From: an uncultured Clostridia bacterium
Lineage (GTDB): Bacteria > Bacillota > Clostridia > Oscillospirales > Acutalibacteraceae
Assembly: GCA_944384925.1 (NCBI GenBank)
Contig: CALWVF010000033.1
Span: forward strand, 1-32,788
Length of the DNA stretch: 32,788 nucleotides
Reading direction: 5' to 3'
This document shows, one piece after another, positions 24,750 to 32,788 of this stretch. Under the pieces are notes generated by a model that did no database searches, was not told where the DNA came from, and was given only the letters and a program-made list of their open reading frames with translations. Numbering within the stretch: the stretch's first letter is position 1; every line of letters begins with the position of its first letter. Both the position numbers and the translations under genes were made by a program.

Positions 24750-26420
24750 CTATGATTTCTTCAAGTGGCAAGTTTTCCAAATAAGAGTAACTTTACGGCC
24801 ATCTCTCACAATATCAAATATTTGATCGGAAAAATGTTGTTGAATTGTTTTTACAAAAATTTTTGCCATGCTACGGCTTAATAATTTTATTTTAGCTTTC
24901 ATTGTTAGATCTTCTTTTTCTGCATATCTTCCAAACTTGATGCCTAGCAACCACCAATCTTTGCCTTGAGGTTCTCCGATAGGCTTTGGATAGTCGTATG
25001 AATCTCTTTTAAGTATTACAGAATTGTCTTTATCGTATAAAGTGTAGGCTAAATGCATTTTTTCATTTTTAACTGCACTATCGAAGAATATATGGTAATT
25101 TCCTTTTCCCGGGATATATGGGTCCATATCTTTTGTTACGGGCCTGTTATATAAGCCAATTTCTCCTCCAACAGATAGACCTCCGCCGTATTGGCCTTTC
25201 CATAGTTCAATTAACCATTCTTTTGTATCATTTGTTTTAGGATCTGTATATTGGAATACAATTGGCGCTTCTTCGATATCCATGCCAAGAAGTGGGCCAA
25301 ATTCATCGAAAAGATCTCCGAAACCAAAATGTTTTTGTGGGGCATTTTCTTTTGTGTAGTAAATATCTTTAATTGGATCATATTTAAAGCCAAAAATGCC
25401 GCTAAAAATAGGCTTGAAAAGTGTATTGATTTGATTTTCTGATTTTGTGTCGACAGAATCAATGATTTTACATAATCTTTTTAGAAGTCTAACATTTATA
25501 CGCTTGGAAAGTTCATCTAAACGTTGACCATGCTGTGTAGGCAAAAGCGAGTCGTTATTTTGTAACGACTCATCTTTTGTTTCTAATGCAAAGGTAAAAA
25601 TAATATGGGTTGCATCATCATATAAACCATTTGTTGATATAATTCCGAAGTAATCACTGTAAATTTTGTTTAAGGCTTGTTGAATGACTCGCAATGTCGT
25701 GCACATTTTGTCGGCAGAAGGGACATAAATATTTGTGCTTATTATAGCATTGATCCATTTAGTGTCTAGAGAAGGATCAGAGCAATCTAGATATCCGCAG
25801 TCGCGTTTTAAATCTATAATTGCATTTTCTGTGTTGGTATCGAAAGTGCCTAATGATTCATCTGCAATTTTATATCCTTTTAATCTTAGTGCATACTGGA
25901 ATATTCTTGTGAGATTTTTATTAGATGCAATTACATCGTTGTTGAGTTGATTAAATATTATATTTAGATCTGTTCCAGGGCTTAAGATTAACATACGATT
26001 CAACTCTATTTGTATTCCAAATACAAAAGCATTTAAAAACTCTGTACTAAATTTACCGTCTATATTAATTGGAGTAAAGTAAGGGTATGAGCTATATGTA
26101 TCGTTAAACCATTTTTGAATTTCTGATATGCTTTCCGGAGAGTTAAGCTTGTACAATGTAAGAACATCTGCGGGTACTTCAACATTTTTCAATTTAAAAA
26201 TAGTTTCTTCAATAACTTTTTTTTCTTTGGGTTCAGCTAAAACTTTTAATACGTATTCATAAAGTCCTGGGTGTTCTATTGGTACATTATCATCTTCGTC
26301 TATTATGTATTCTCCGGAGTCCTCTCTAGCATCAGATACATTTATTTCAGATGCAAACGCGGGGGTTAGGGTTGTACATAATACCATTAGGGATAAAATA
26401 AGCGCAAAAACATTTTTCAT
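24750..26420 (-). CDS. Exported protein with PG-binding-like repeats and a DUF4474 domain
   Basis: A 556-residue secreted protein. Residues 1-24 are a signal peptide (FASE cleavage region). Three weak repeats at about 101-141, 170-225 and 243-282 share the pattern of a short helix, an Asp/Asn-Gly turn and a T..A..F helix, resembling peptidoglycan-binding type 1 modules. From about 340 to 545 is a DUF4474-type domain (HFGFGDLFDEFGPLLGMDIE, IELWKGQYGGGLSVGGEIGL, DWWLLGIKFGRYA). DUF4474 occurs in clostridial exported proteins with no known activity. The ATG follows GTGAGG. It is monocistronic and convergent with gyrA. A wall-associated structural or enzymatic role is plausible, but unproven. Confidence 0.75.
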   Translation of the reverse strand: MKNVFALILSLMVLCTTLTPAFASEINVSDAREDSGEYIIDEDDNVPIEHPGLYEYVLKVLAEPKEKKVIEETIFKLKNVEVPADVLTLYKLNSPESISEIQKWFNDTYSSYPYFTPINIDGKFSTEFLNAFVFGIQIELNRMLILSPGTDLNIIFNQLNNDVIASNKNLTRIFQYALRLKGYKIADESLGTFDTNTENAIIDLKRDCGYLDCSDPSLDTKWINAIISTNIYVPSADKMCTTLRVIQQALNKIYSDYFGIISTNGLYDDATHIIFTFALETKDESLQNNDSLLPTQHGQRLDELSKRINVRLLKRLCKIIDSVDTKSENQINTLFKPIFSGIFGFKYDPIKDIYYTKENAPQKHFGFGDLFDEFGPLLGMDIEEAPIVFQYTDPKTNDTKEWLIELWKGQYGGGLSVGGEIGLYNRPVTKDMDPYIPGKGNYHIFFDSAVKNEKMHLAYTLYDKDNSVILKRDSYDYPKPIGEPQGKDWWLLGIKFGRYAEKEDLTMKAKIKLLSRSMAKIFVKTIQQHFSDQIFDIVRDGRKVTLIWKTCHLKKS

Positions 26421-26447
26421 AAGAAATACCTCACTTTTTAAAATTAT

Positions 26448-26483
26448 TTTATATAAAGAATATTGCGATTATTGCAATATTCT
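26448..26483 (-). promoter_or_regulatory. Palindrome overlapping a promoter, gpmI / DUF4474-gene gap
   Basis: The perfect 10-bp arms AGAATATTGC (26457-26466) and GCAATATTCT (26474-26483) have a 7-nt loop. On the minus strand they overlap a possible promoter, TTGCAA (26472-26477), an 18-nt spacer and TATAAA (26448-26453), just before the DUF4474 gene. It may be a terminator for gpmI, an operator, or both. The T-tract is broken (TTTATATAAAAT). Confidence 0.45.
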
Positions 26484-26547
26484 AAATAACTGACTTAAGG
26501 ATAAGAAATAAATTAAAAAACTGGTTTAAAAATAAATATTATAATGT

Positions 26548-28062
26548 TTATTCTTTAATAATCAAAGAACTACCGCTCATTTCATTAGGTTTATCCAGAC
26601 CAAGTATGTCGATCATAGTAGGAGAAATATCTGCGAGCTTTCCGTGTGGTTTTAATTTGCATTTATATCCAACAATGCAAAAAGGAACCGGATTAGTTGT
26701 GTGTGCTGTGAAAGGATTTTTATTTTCATCAAGCATTTTATCAGCATTGCCATGATCTGCAGTAATTATAGCAATACCACCAACTTTACTAATTGTATCG
26801 ATTATTTTTCCTACGCATGTATCAACAGCCTCAACAGCCTTTACAGTGGCCTCAAAAATGCCGCTGTGTCCAACCATATCGCAATTTGCAAAATTTAATA
26901 TTATAACGTCGTATTTGTTACTGTTTATTGCATCAATAACTTTGTCTGTTACTTCAAAAGCACTCATTTCCGGTTGAAGGTCGTATGTTGGCACTTTTGG
27001 AGAATCTACCAAGATTCTATCTTCACCCGCATATTTTGTTTCGATACCTCCATTAAAAAAGAAAGTCACATGAGCATATTTTTCAGTTTCTGCAATTCTT
27101 AGTTGAGTTAAACCTTTTTTAGATATATATTCTGCGAAGGTATTGTTTAATGTTTCTGGACTGAAAGCAACTTCTACATTTGGCATTGTAGCATCGTATT
27201 GTGTCATGCAGACATATGTTACCGGAACAAAAGTTTTTCTGCTGAACTTATCGAATTTTTCATCAACAAATACTCTTGTTAATTCACGAGCCCGATCAGG
27301 CCTGAAATTGAAAAATATTATTGAATCATTTTTGTGGATATGCCCTTTTTTTGAACACACACACGGAATAACAAATTCATCTGTAATACATTTTTTATAT
27401 GAATTTTCAATTGCCTCAATTGGAGAGTCAAAATATTCACCTTGCCCGGAGTTAATGCATTCATATGCTTTTTGGATTCGTTCCCAACGGTTATCTCGAT
27501 CCATGGAATAATATCTTCCGGATATGCTTGCAATGGTTCCAACGCCTATTTTGCTGATTTCATCTTGACATTCCTCTATAAACTTTTTACCGGACATGGG
27601 AGGAGTATCTCGTCCATCTAGAAATGCGTGAATGTAGACATTTTTAATATTGCGTTTTTTAGCAAGTTTAAGTAAGGCATATAGATGATAATTATGACTA
27701 TGTACGCCTCCATTCGATAATAAGCCAATTAAGTGTAGATTAGAGTTGTTAGCGATAACATTATCAAGTGCTTTATTTAGAGCTTTATTTTCGAAAAAGC
27801 TTCCATCATCGATAGATTTTGTTATTCTAGTTAATTCCTGATATACAACTCGTCCTGCTCCAATATTTGTGTGGCCGACTTCAGAATTGCCCATTTGACC
27901 TTCAGGTAGTCCCACATCCAGTCCAGAAGCTCCTATTTGTGTGATTGGATTATTTGAAAATATTTCGCTTAGATTTGGTTTATTTGCTGCATATATGGCA
28001 TTTCCAACGGTTCCGGCAATGCCAAAACCATCAAGAATCATTAATAAAAGGGGCTTTTTCAT
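26548..28062 (-). CDS. gpmI: 2,3-bisphosphoglycerate-independent phosphoglycerate mutase
   Basis: About 504 residues; a two-metal (Mn) alkaline-phosphatase-like enzyme that interconverts 3- and 2-phosphoglycerate in glycolysis. Metal ligand Asp11 is in LMILDGFG. The phosphoserine nucleophile is Ser60 in QMGNSEVGHTNIGAGRVVYQ. HAFLDGRDTPP, FFNFRPDRARELTR, NCDMVGHSG and TADHGNADKM are the other core motifs. The frame is open to GTG at 28077, but that lies in the AGGAG ribosome-binding site, so ATG 28060-28062 (MKKPLLLMILDGFG) is preferred. It is the last gene of the pgk-tpiA-gpmI run. Confidence 0.96.
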   Translation of the reverse strand: MKKPLLLMILDGFGIAGTVGNAIYAANKPNLSEIFSNNPITQIGASGLDVGLPEGQMGNSEVGHTNIGAGRVVYQELTRITKSIDDGSFFENKALNKALDNVIANNSNLHLIGLLSNGGVHSHNYHLYALLKLAKKRNIKNVYIHAFLDGRDTPPMSGKKFIEECQDEISKIGVGTIASISGRYYSMDRDNRWERIQKAYECINSGQGEYFDSPIEAIENSYKKCITDEFVIPCVCSKKGHIHKNDSIIFFNFRPDRARELTRVFVDEKFDKFSRKTFVPVTYVCMTQYDATMPNVEVAFSPETLNNTFAEYISKKGLTQLRIAETEKYAHVTFFFNGGIETKYAGEDRILVDSPKVPTYDLQPEMSAFEVTDKVIDAINSNKYDVIILNFANCDMVGHSGIFEATVKAVEAVDTCVGKIIDTISKVGGIAIITADHGNADKMLDENKNPFTAHTTNPVPFCIVGYKCKLKPHGKLADISPTMIDILGLDKPNEMSGSSLIIKE

Positions 28063-28141
28063 AAGTATACTCCTCACTCGAACAATAGTTTAGTTTCTAA
28101 ATGTTAAATAATTGTTGTGCTCAGTATTAACCTATAGTAAA

Positions 28142-28918
28142 TTAGACGTTCCCGCTGTTTGCAATATTTATAATTTCAACAAATTCGTTTGCATTTAGTG
28201 ATGCTCCGCCGATCAAGCCGCCATTAATGTTGGGTTTACTTAGCAGTTCTTGTGCATTTTTAGAGTTCATTGAACCGCCGTATTGTATAACTATATTTTC
28301 TGCAGCAGATCTATTATATAGATGAGATATTATTTCACGTATAAAAGTGCAAGTCTCGTCGGCTTGCTCGGCGGTAGCTGTTTTTCCGGTTCCAATAGCC
28401 CATAGTGGTTCATATGCTATTATGATATTTTCAATTTGATTGATAGTGATTCCCTTTAACGCAACTTTTGTTTGCCTTGAGACTACTTCATTTGTTGTGT
28501 CATTTTCACGTTCTTCTAAAGACTCCCCAACACATAAAATGACTTTTAGGTTTTCTTTTAATGCTGCTTTTATTTTTTTATTTACTGTAGTGTCTGTTTC
28601 TGCAAAATATAGCCTTCTTTCGCTATGACCTATAATGACATATTGGGTGTCTATTGATTTTAGCATTTTTGCAGAAACTTCTCCTGTAAAAGCTCCAGAT
28701 TCCTCCCAATGACAATTTTGTGCACCAATTTTTATGTTGCTGCCTTTTGTTTCTTTTACGGCATAAGAAATATCAATATATGGAACACATAAGATTATAT
28801 CGCACTTTGAGGTTGTAGTTACGGGAATAATGTCTTTAAAAAAATTTTTTGTCTCGATAGGAGTTTTGTTCATTTTCCAGTTTCCAGCAATTACTGTCTT
28901 TTTTTTATTAATATTCAT
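28142..28918 (-). CDS. tpiA: Triosephosphate isomerase
   Basis: A 258-residue TIM-barrel enzyme that interconverts dihydroxyacetone phosphate and glyceraldehyde 3-phosphate. The active-site Lys15 is in AGNWKMNK. His98 is the electrophile in YVIIGHSERR. Glu170 is the general base in AYEPLWAIGTGKTA. The phosphate loop is QYGGSMNS and GLIGGASL. Length is typical (250-258). The ATG follows GAGGGG. It is 80 bp from gpmI and 141 bp from pgk; the latter gap has no clear terminator. Confidence 0.97.
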   Translation of the reverse strand: MNINKKKTVIAGNWKMNKTPIETKNFFKDIIPVTTTSKCDIILCVPYIDISYAVKETKGSNIKIGAQNCHWEESGAFTGEVSAKMLKSIDTQYVIIGHSERRLYFAETDTTVNKKIKAALKENLKVILCVGESLEERENDTTNEVVSRQTKVALKGITINQIENIIIAYEPLWAIGTGKTATAEQADETCTFIREIISHLYNRSAAENIVIQYGGSMNSKNAQELLSKPNINGGLIGGASLNANEFVEIINIANSGNV

Positions 28919-29059
28919 TTAAAGAAAGCCCCTCATATCTTAACTTATTTTATATAAACGATAGAAATTTAATGTAATTTGAGCAAAAAAACTCACATGA
29001 AAACAATCAAAAGTTCGTTTGTATACTATTGTTTTATGCGAATTTTTTAACAACTAAAA

Positions 29060-30253
29060 TTATTTGTCATTTAATACTGCAATTCCAGGAAGTTCTTTAC
29101 CTTCTAAAAGTTCTAACGAAGCTCCGCCTCCTGTTGAAACATGAGTTATTTTATTAGAAAATCCAAGTTTTTCAACTGCAGCAGCAGAATCGCCTCCTCC
29201 GACAATCGATATAGCGTTACTTTCTGCTATTGATTTTGCTATAGAAAAAGTGCCATTTGCAAAATTTGGCCATTCAGATACTCCCATTGGCCCATTCCAA
29301 ACAATAGTACCTGCGCTCTTTATTACACTAGAAAATAATTCACAACTTTTAGGGCCAATGTCTAAACCCATCCAACCGTCGGGAATTTTATCGGCATCTA
29401 CTAACTTAAATTCGGTGTCTTGCGAGAATTCTTGACCTACCTTTGTATCGACAGGAATACTTAGTTTAACATCTTGTTCTTTTGCTTTTGCCATCATTTC
29501 TTGTGCAAACGATACTTTATCTGTTTCACAAATAGATTTTCCAACAGAATATCCTAAAGCATTTAAAAATGTATATGACATTCCCCCTCCAATAATTAAA
29601 GCATCGACCTTTTCTAGCAGATTATCAATAATTGCAATTTTATCTGAAACCTTTGCCCCTCCAAGAATAGCAACAAATGGGCGCTTAGGATTAGAAAGAG
29701 CTTTGCCCATAAAAGAAAGTTCTTTTTGAATTAAATAACCGCAAACAGCGGGAATATATGATGCAACCCCAACTGTTGAAGCATGTGCTCTATGTGCAGT
29801 ACCAAAAGCGTCGTTGACAAATATATCTGCTAAAGAGGCAAGTTCCTTAGAAAAGTTTGGATCATTATCGGTTTCTTCTTTGTGAAAGCGTACGTTCTCT
29901 AAAAGCGCTACTTCACCGCATTTTAAAGATGCACAAATAGATTTTGCACTTTTGCCGATAACATCTTCACACATTTTTACTTCTTGATTTAAAACAGAAG
30001 AAAGATATTTTGCAACCGGTTTTAATGAGAATTTCATATCGAAAGTGCCTTTAGGGCGGCCAAGATGAGAACAAAGAATTACCTTTGCATTGTGAGATAT
30101 AAGATATTTAATAGTTTTAAGTGATTCATCAATACGTTTTGTATTAGCAATATTCCCATTGTCATCAAATGGAACATTAAAATCGCAGCGAACAAGAACT
30201 CGATTGCCGTCGATATCAATATCTTCAATTGACTTTTTATTAAAACAACTCAT
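29060..30253 (-). CDS. pgk: Phosphoglycerate kinase
   Basis: A 397-residue two-domain kinase transferring phosphate between 1,3-bisphosphoglycerate and ADP. The N-domain substrate motifs are [15 protein letters not shown] and [20 protein letters not shown] precedes the hinge. The C-domain nucleotide motifs are [38 protein letters not shown] and [18 protein letters not shown]. Length is typical (394-398). It is first in the pgk-tpiA-gpmI run with its own promoter. The usual partner gap (glyceraldehyde-3-phosphate dehydrogenase) is absent upstream; a GNAT gene takes that place. The run is encoded against the direction of replication. Confidence 0.97.
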   Translation of the reverse strand: MSCFNKKSIEDIDIDGNRVLVRCDFNVPFDDNGNIANTKRIDESLKTIKYLISHNAKVILCSHLGRPKGTFDMKFSLKPVAKYLSSVLNQEVKMCEDVIGKSAKSICASLKCGEVALLENVRFHKEETDNDPNFSKELASLADIFVNDAFGTAHRAHASTVGVASYIPAVCGYLIQKELSFMGKALSNPKRPFVAILGGAKVSDKIAIIDNLLEKVDALIIGGGMSYTFLNALGYSVGKSICETDKVSFAQEMMAKAKEQDVKLSIPVDTKVGQEFSQDTEFKLVDADKIPDGWMGLDIGPKSCELFSSVIKSAGTIVWNGPMGVSEWPNFANGTFSIAKSIAESNAISIVGGGDSAAAVEKLGFSNKITHVSTGGGASLELLEGKELPGIAVLNDK

Positions 30254-30341
30254 TAAAACAATCCTTTCAAGGGTATTTTATATATTTAAAGTTCGAAGAA
30301 AAAGAGTGTTTAAAGTGATATCTTTTAAATTAATAAATAGT

Positions 30342-30370
30342 ATTATACAATAGGTGGGAAAATTTTTCAA
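30342..30370 (-). promoter_or_regulatory. Promoter of the pgk-tpiA-gpmI unit
   Basis: TTGAAA (30365-30370), a 17-nt spacer and TATAAT (30342-30347) on the minus strand, 88 bp upstream of pgk. Confidence 0.75.
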
Positions 30371-30393
30371 TCCCATAAAAAATATAATATAAA

Positions 30394-30903
30394 TTATTTA
30401 TCTGCCTTTATTTTATAAACATTACGGTAAAGAACCTTTCTACAAATTTCGAATTCTCCTTGTGATAATGGATTTGGATAGCTCATAATTTTTAATTCAC
30501 AAGAGGAAGTATCATTTTGCAGAGCTGGCTGAAAATATTTATAATCATTTAAGTGGAATCCAAAACGCTTATAAAATTCTATGCGACGTTTTGCGATATC
30601 AGAAGTAGCAGGCTCGACCTCTAATACTATGGGTTTATCGGAGGCTGTTATATAATTTTTTAGTAGCTGGCTTCCAAGGCCTTTACCTCGGACATTTTTT
30701 GCTGTTGCGAAATGTTCAATAAAGTAAAATGATTCTAATTCCCACGATGTAATAAATGCAACAACTTTATTTTCTGATTCCAAAATAGAAATATGATAGT
30801 TATTTTGGTTAAGAAGCGCTAACTGATCTTCATAAGTTCTCATTTCGTGTTTTGGAAAAGCTTCTTTCATGATGTTATATATTTCATCGAATCTGTTATG
30901 CAT
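30394..30903 (-). CDS. GNAT-family N-acetyltransferase
   Basis: About 169 residues of the GNAT fold. The acetyl-CoA pyrophosphate-binding motif A is NVRGKGLGSQLLKNYI. The C-terminal FYKRFGFHLNDYKYF is the typical motif B. The substrate is unknown. The ATG at 30901-30903 (MHNRFDEIYNIM) is preferred over TTG at 30918, because the latter lies in the GGGGGT ribosome-binding site. It is monocistronic, upstream of the pgk promoter and divergent from the SpoVB-like gene across 235 bp. Confidence 0.88.
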   Translation of the reverse strand: MHNRFDEIYNIMKEAFPKHEMRTYEDQLALLNQNNYHISILESENKVVAFITSWELESFYFIEHFATAKNVRGKGLGSQLLKNYITASDKPIVLEVEPATSDIAKRRIEFYKRFGFHLNDYKYFQPALQNDTSSCELKIMSYPNPLSQGEFEICRKVLYRNVYKIKADK

Positions 30904-31138
30904 AGTTAGTACCCCCAAAAAATGTATGGTTAATGTTTTATATCTTTATAATATAGTTATGTTAGTGTTGTATTTATAGCTTTATTTAATTATATGGCTA
31001 GGTAGTATCATTGGTTAATTATATAAAGAATAGAGCAGATTATATTTTATACATAAATAAGGTTTATCAAGTATATATTTTAACATAGACAATAAAAATA
31101 AACAATTATTTTTATAATTTATAAAATTGAGGTATTAT

Positions 31139-32671
31139 ATGCAAAAAAGAAGATTTATAATAAATTCTTTTATTTTAACAATGACATCTATTATTGCAAG
31201 AATAATAGGAATATTATTTAGAATTTATATGTCGAATAAAATTGGTGCAGAGGCTATAGGGTTATATCAATTAATATCTACAGCTTATTTTTTTGCAGTA
31301 ACATTTTGTGTTTCGGGATTAGGTGTAGCTGTTACAAGGATGGTCACAGATGCTATAGCAAAAAGGGATTACTCGATTGCAAAAAAAATAACGTTGATTT
31401 GCTTAATAATTACATTGTGTTTAAGTATTATTTTTGGAATTATTTTGTTTTCATTTGCAGATTTTATCGGAATAGTATTTTTAAAAGATATAAGAGCGAT
31501 ATTGCCGCTAAAAATATTATCTTTTAGTTTGCCTTTTTTGGCAGTGTCTTCAACATTTAGAGGGTATTTTTATGCTATTAGAAAAGTAATTTACACAGCA
31601 GGTGAACAATTGCTCGAGCAAATAGTAGAAATCAGTGTATTTGTCATTATAATAACCAGTTTTGCAGATCGAGGAATAGAATATGCTTGCTGTGCGATTG
31701 TTATTGGAACGACTTGTGCAGAGATAGTTTCTTGTATTTATTCTGTGTTGCTTTATTATATTAGCTCAAGAAAATATAAAGTTAAAAAGGGTGTAGACAA
31801 TTGTTTAAAAGAAATTACAGAGATTGCTGCACCAATAACAGTAAGTTCGTGTGTTCGTGCAGGACTTAATCTTGCTGAAAATAGCCTTATACCTCAAGGA
31901 TTAAAAAAATTTGGTTCTTCAGGGAACGACTCTCTTTCAGAATACGGAATTCTTATTGGAATGGTGTCGCCGGTTATTGCTTTTCCGGCAGTGTTTCTTT
32001 CTTCAGTGTCCTTATTATTGATTCCGGAGATGTCGGAAGCGAATGCGATAAATAGTAGAAAAAGTATAAGCAGTATGTCGTATAGGGTGTTTCAGATAAC
32101 ACTTGTATTTTCAATTATGGTTTGTGGAATATTTTTCTTTTTTTCAGATCAACTGGGAAATTTGATTTATCATAATTCGATGGTGGGGTTTTATATTAAA
32201 GTGTTAGCTCCTTTAATTCCATTGATATATCTAGACAGTATTGTTGATGGAATTCTTAAAGGTTTGAACCAACAAATGTATAATTTATTTTATAATATTA
32301 TAGATGCTTTGATTAGAGTTATATTGATTTATTTTTTACTTCCTATACATGGGATAAAGGGAGTAATATTTGTTTTATTTTTTAGTGCAATTTTAAATTT
32401 TTCGTTGAGCATATCTCGGTTAATTAAAGTTACAGAAATTAAATTTAATGTAGTAGATTGGATTATTAAACCTAGTTTTGCGATATATGTATCTTGTATG
32501 GCAGTGAACTTTGTTTTAAAAAATTTTTTGTATGATATATATGGAAATATTGTTGAAATAATAGCAATTTTCTTATTAGTATCTTCATTGTATTTTATTT
32601 TAATGTTTTTTATTAAGGCAATAAAGAAGGAAGATTTAAAATGGATGAAGCAGTGTTTTATAAGGTCTTAA
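31139..32671 (+). CDS. SpoVB-like polysaccharide/lipid II flippase (MOP superfamily)
   Basis: About 510 residues with around 14 hydrophobic helices, matching the MATE-like/PST family of the MOP exporter superfamily. The N-terminus FIINSFILTMTSIIARIIGI and RIYMSNKIGAEAIGLYQLI resemble SpoVB, a sporulation cortex protein of Bacillus. It may move lipid-linked precursors outward for cortex or cell-wall assembly; the exact substrate is unknown. The ATG at 31139 follows GAGG by 6 nt, so the in-frame TTG at 31127 (inside the ribosome-binding site) is unlikely. The gene stands alone and ends at a bidirectional-looking hairpin. Confidence 0.85.
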   Translation: MQKRRFIINSFILTMTSIIARIIGILFRIYMSNKIGAEAIGLYQLISTAYFFAVTFCVSGLGVAVTRMVTDAIAKRDYSIAKKITLICLIITLCLSIIFGIILFSFADFIGIVFLKDIRAILPLKILSFSLPFLAVSSTFRGYFYAIRKVIYTAGEQLLEQIVEISVFVIIITSFADRGIEYACCAIVIGTTCAEIVSCIYSVLLYYISSRKYKVKKGVDNCLKEITEIAAPITVSSCVRAGLNLAENSLIPQGLKKFGSSGNDSLSEYGILIGMVSPVIAFPAVFLSSVSLLLIPEMSEANAINSRKSISSMSYRVFQITLVFSIMVCGIFFFFSDQLGNLIYHNSMVGFYIKVLAPLIPLIYLDSIVDGILKGLNQQMYNLFYNIIDALIRVILIYFLLPIHGIKGVIFVLFFSAILNFSLSISRLIKVTEIKFNVVDWIIKPSFAIYVSCMAVNFVLKNFLYDIYGNIVEIIAIFLLVSSLYFILMFFIKAIKKEDLKWMKQCFIRS

Positions 32672-32672
32672 T

Positions 32673-32707
32673 AAAAAAAGAACCTCAATAATATTATTGA
32701 GGTTCTT
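32673..32707 (-). terminator. Hairpin between the SpoVB-like gene and a gene off the right edge
   Basis: AAGAACCTCAATAA (32678-32691) pairs with TTATTGAGGTTCTT (32694-32707) perfectly. A run of seven A at 32673-32679 gives a T-tract on the minus strand, so it chiefly terminates a leftward gene outside the window. It may also stop the SpoVB-like transcript, which ends 2 bp before. The remaining 81 bp of window shows no certain gene; one short frame could end in KHLIKI at 32753. Confidence 0.7.
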
Positions 32708-32788
32708 ATATGTAAGAGTAGTAATATGAGGCTATTTAAAAATAGTTTGCTATTAAATTTTAATGAGATGCTTAGCAACATTAAAAAA

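Noticed and set aside
29060-30918. GNAT gene and pgk as one transcript
   Set aside because: A good promoter (30342-30370) lies between them, so pgk has its own start; read-through cannot be excluded.
32753-32788. Partial minus-strand gene at the right edge (ending KHLIKI)
   Set aside because: Only 11 codons are visible. The nearby terminator makes a converging gene likely, but this frame cannot be confirmed.

Overview
This window is the replication-origin neighbourhood of a low-GC Gram-positive bacterium, most likely a clostridial Bacillota (Clostridia, perhaps an Oscillospirales/Ruminococcaceae relative). The evidence is the strong AT bias, the conserved order rpmH-rnpA-yidD-yidC-jag-mnmE-mnmG-rsmG-parA-parB left of dnaA and dnaN-yaaA-recF-remB-gyrB-gyrA right of it, the [12 protein letters not shown] form of GyrB, a DUF4474 secreted protein and a SpoVB-type flippase. 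The species is not identifiable by reading alone.

Layout. (1) 1-442: tandem rRNA-operon promoters and leader, firing leftward; the 16S gene lies beyond the left edge. (2) 443-2580: a secreted class 3 lipase, a frameshifted membrane-protein pseudogene, and a tRNA-Glu/tRNA-Met pair with a consensus promoter. (3) 2728-5865: serS, parB and parA (soj), with a parS site upstream. (4) 5870-6100: a candidate structured small RNA. (5) 6214-13720: rsmG, mnmG (with a second parS inside), mnmE, a 610-bp non-coding island, jag, yidC, yidD, rnpA and rpmH. All of (1)-(5) is on the minus strand. (6) 13721-15739: dnaA and its two flanking spacers, the expected oriC. (7) 14128-24565: dnaA, dnaN, yaaA, recF, remB, a zinc-ribbon membrane protein, gyrB, a YcxB-like membrane protein and gyrA, all plus strand. 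Transcription therefore diverges from dnaA in the direction of replication. (8) 24750-30903: a minus-strand block with a DUF4474 exported protein, the glycolytic run pgk-tpiA-gpmI and a GNAT acetyltransferase. (9) 31139-32671: a SpoVB/MOP flippase on the plus strand, then a terminator best suited to a converging gene off the right edge.

The protein-coding content is mostly classical: initiation (DnaA), clamp (DnaN), repair (RecF), supercoiling (GyrAB), origin segregation (ParAB-parS), tRNA modification (MnmEG), membrane insertion (YidC, Jag, YidD) and the RNase P protein. The unusual material is non-coding. The main items are: a perfect four-way-junction palindromic element and a 95-bp polypurine tandem repeat between jag and mnmE; two inverted DnaA-box pairs with identical geometry, 11 kb left and 8 kb right of dnaA; twelve TYAACA-type repeats in the dnaA-dnaN spacer, where I find no good consensus DnaA box; and the candidate small RNA between rsmG and parA. 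I see no clear new protein-based defence or mobile system.
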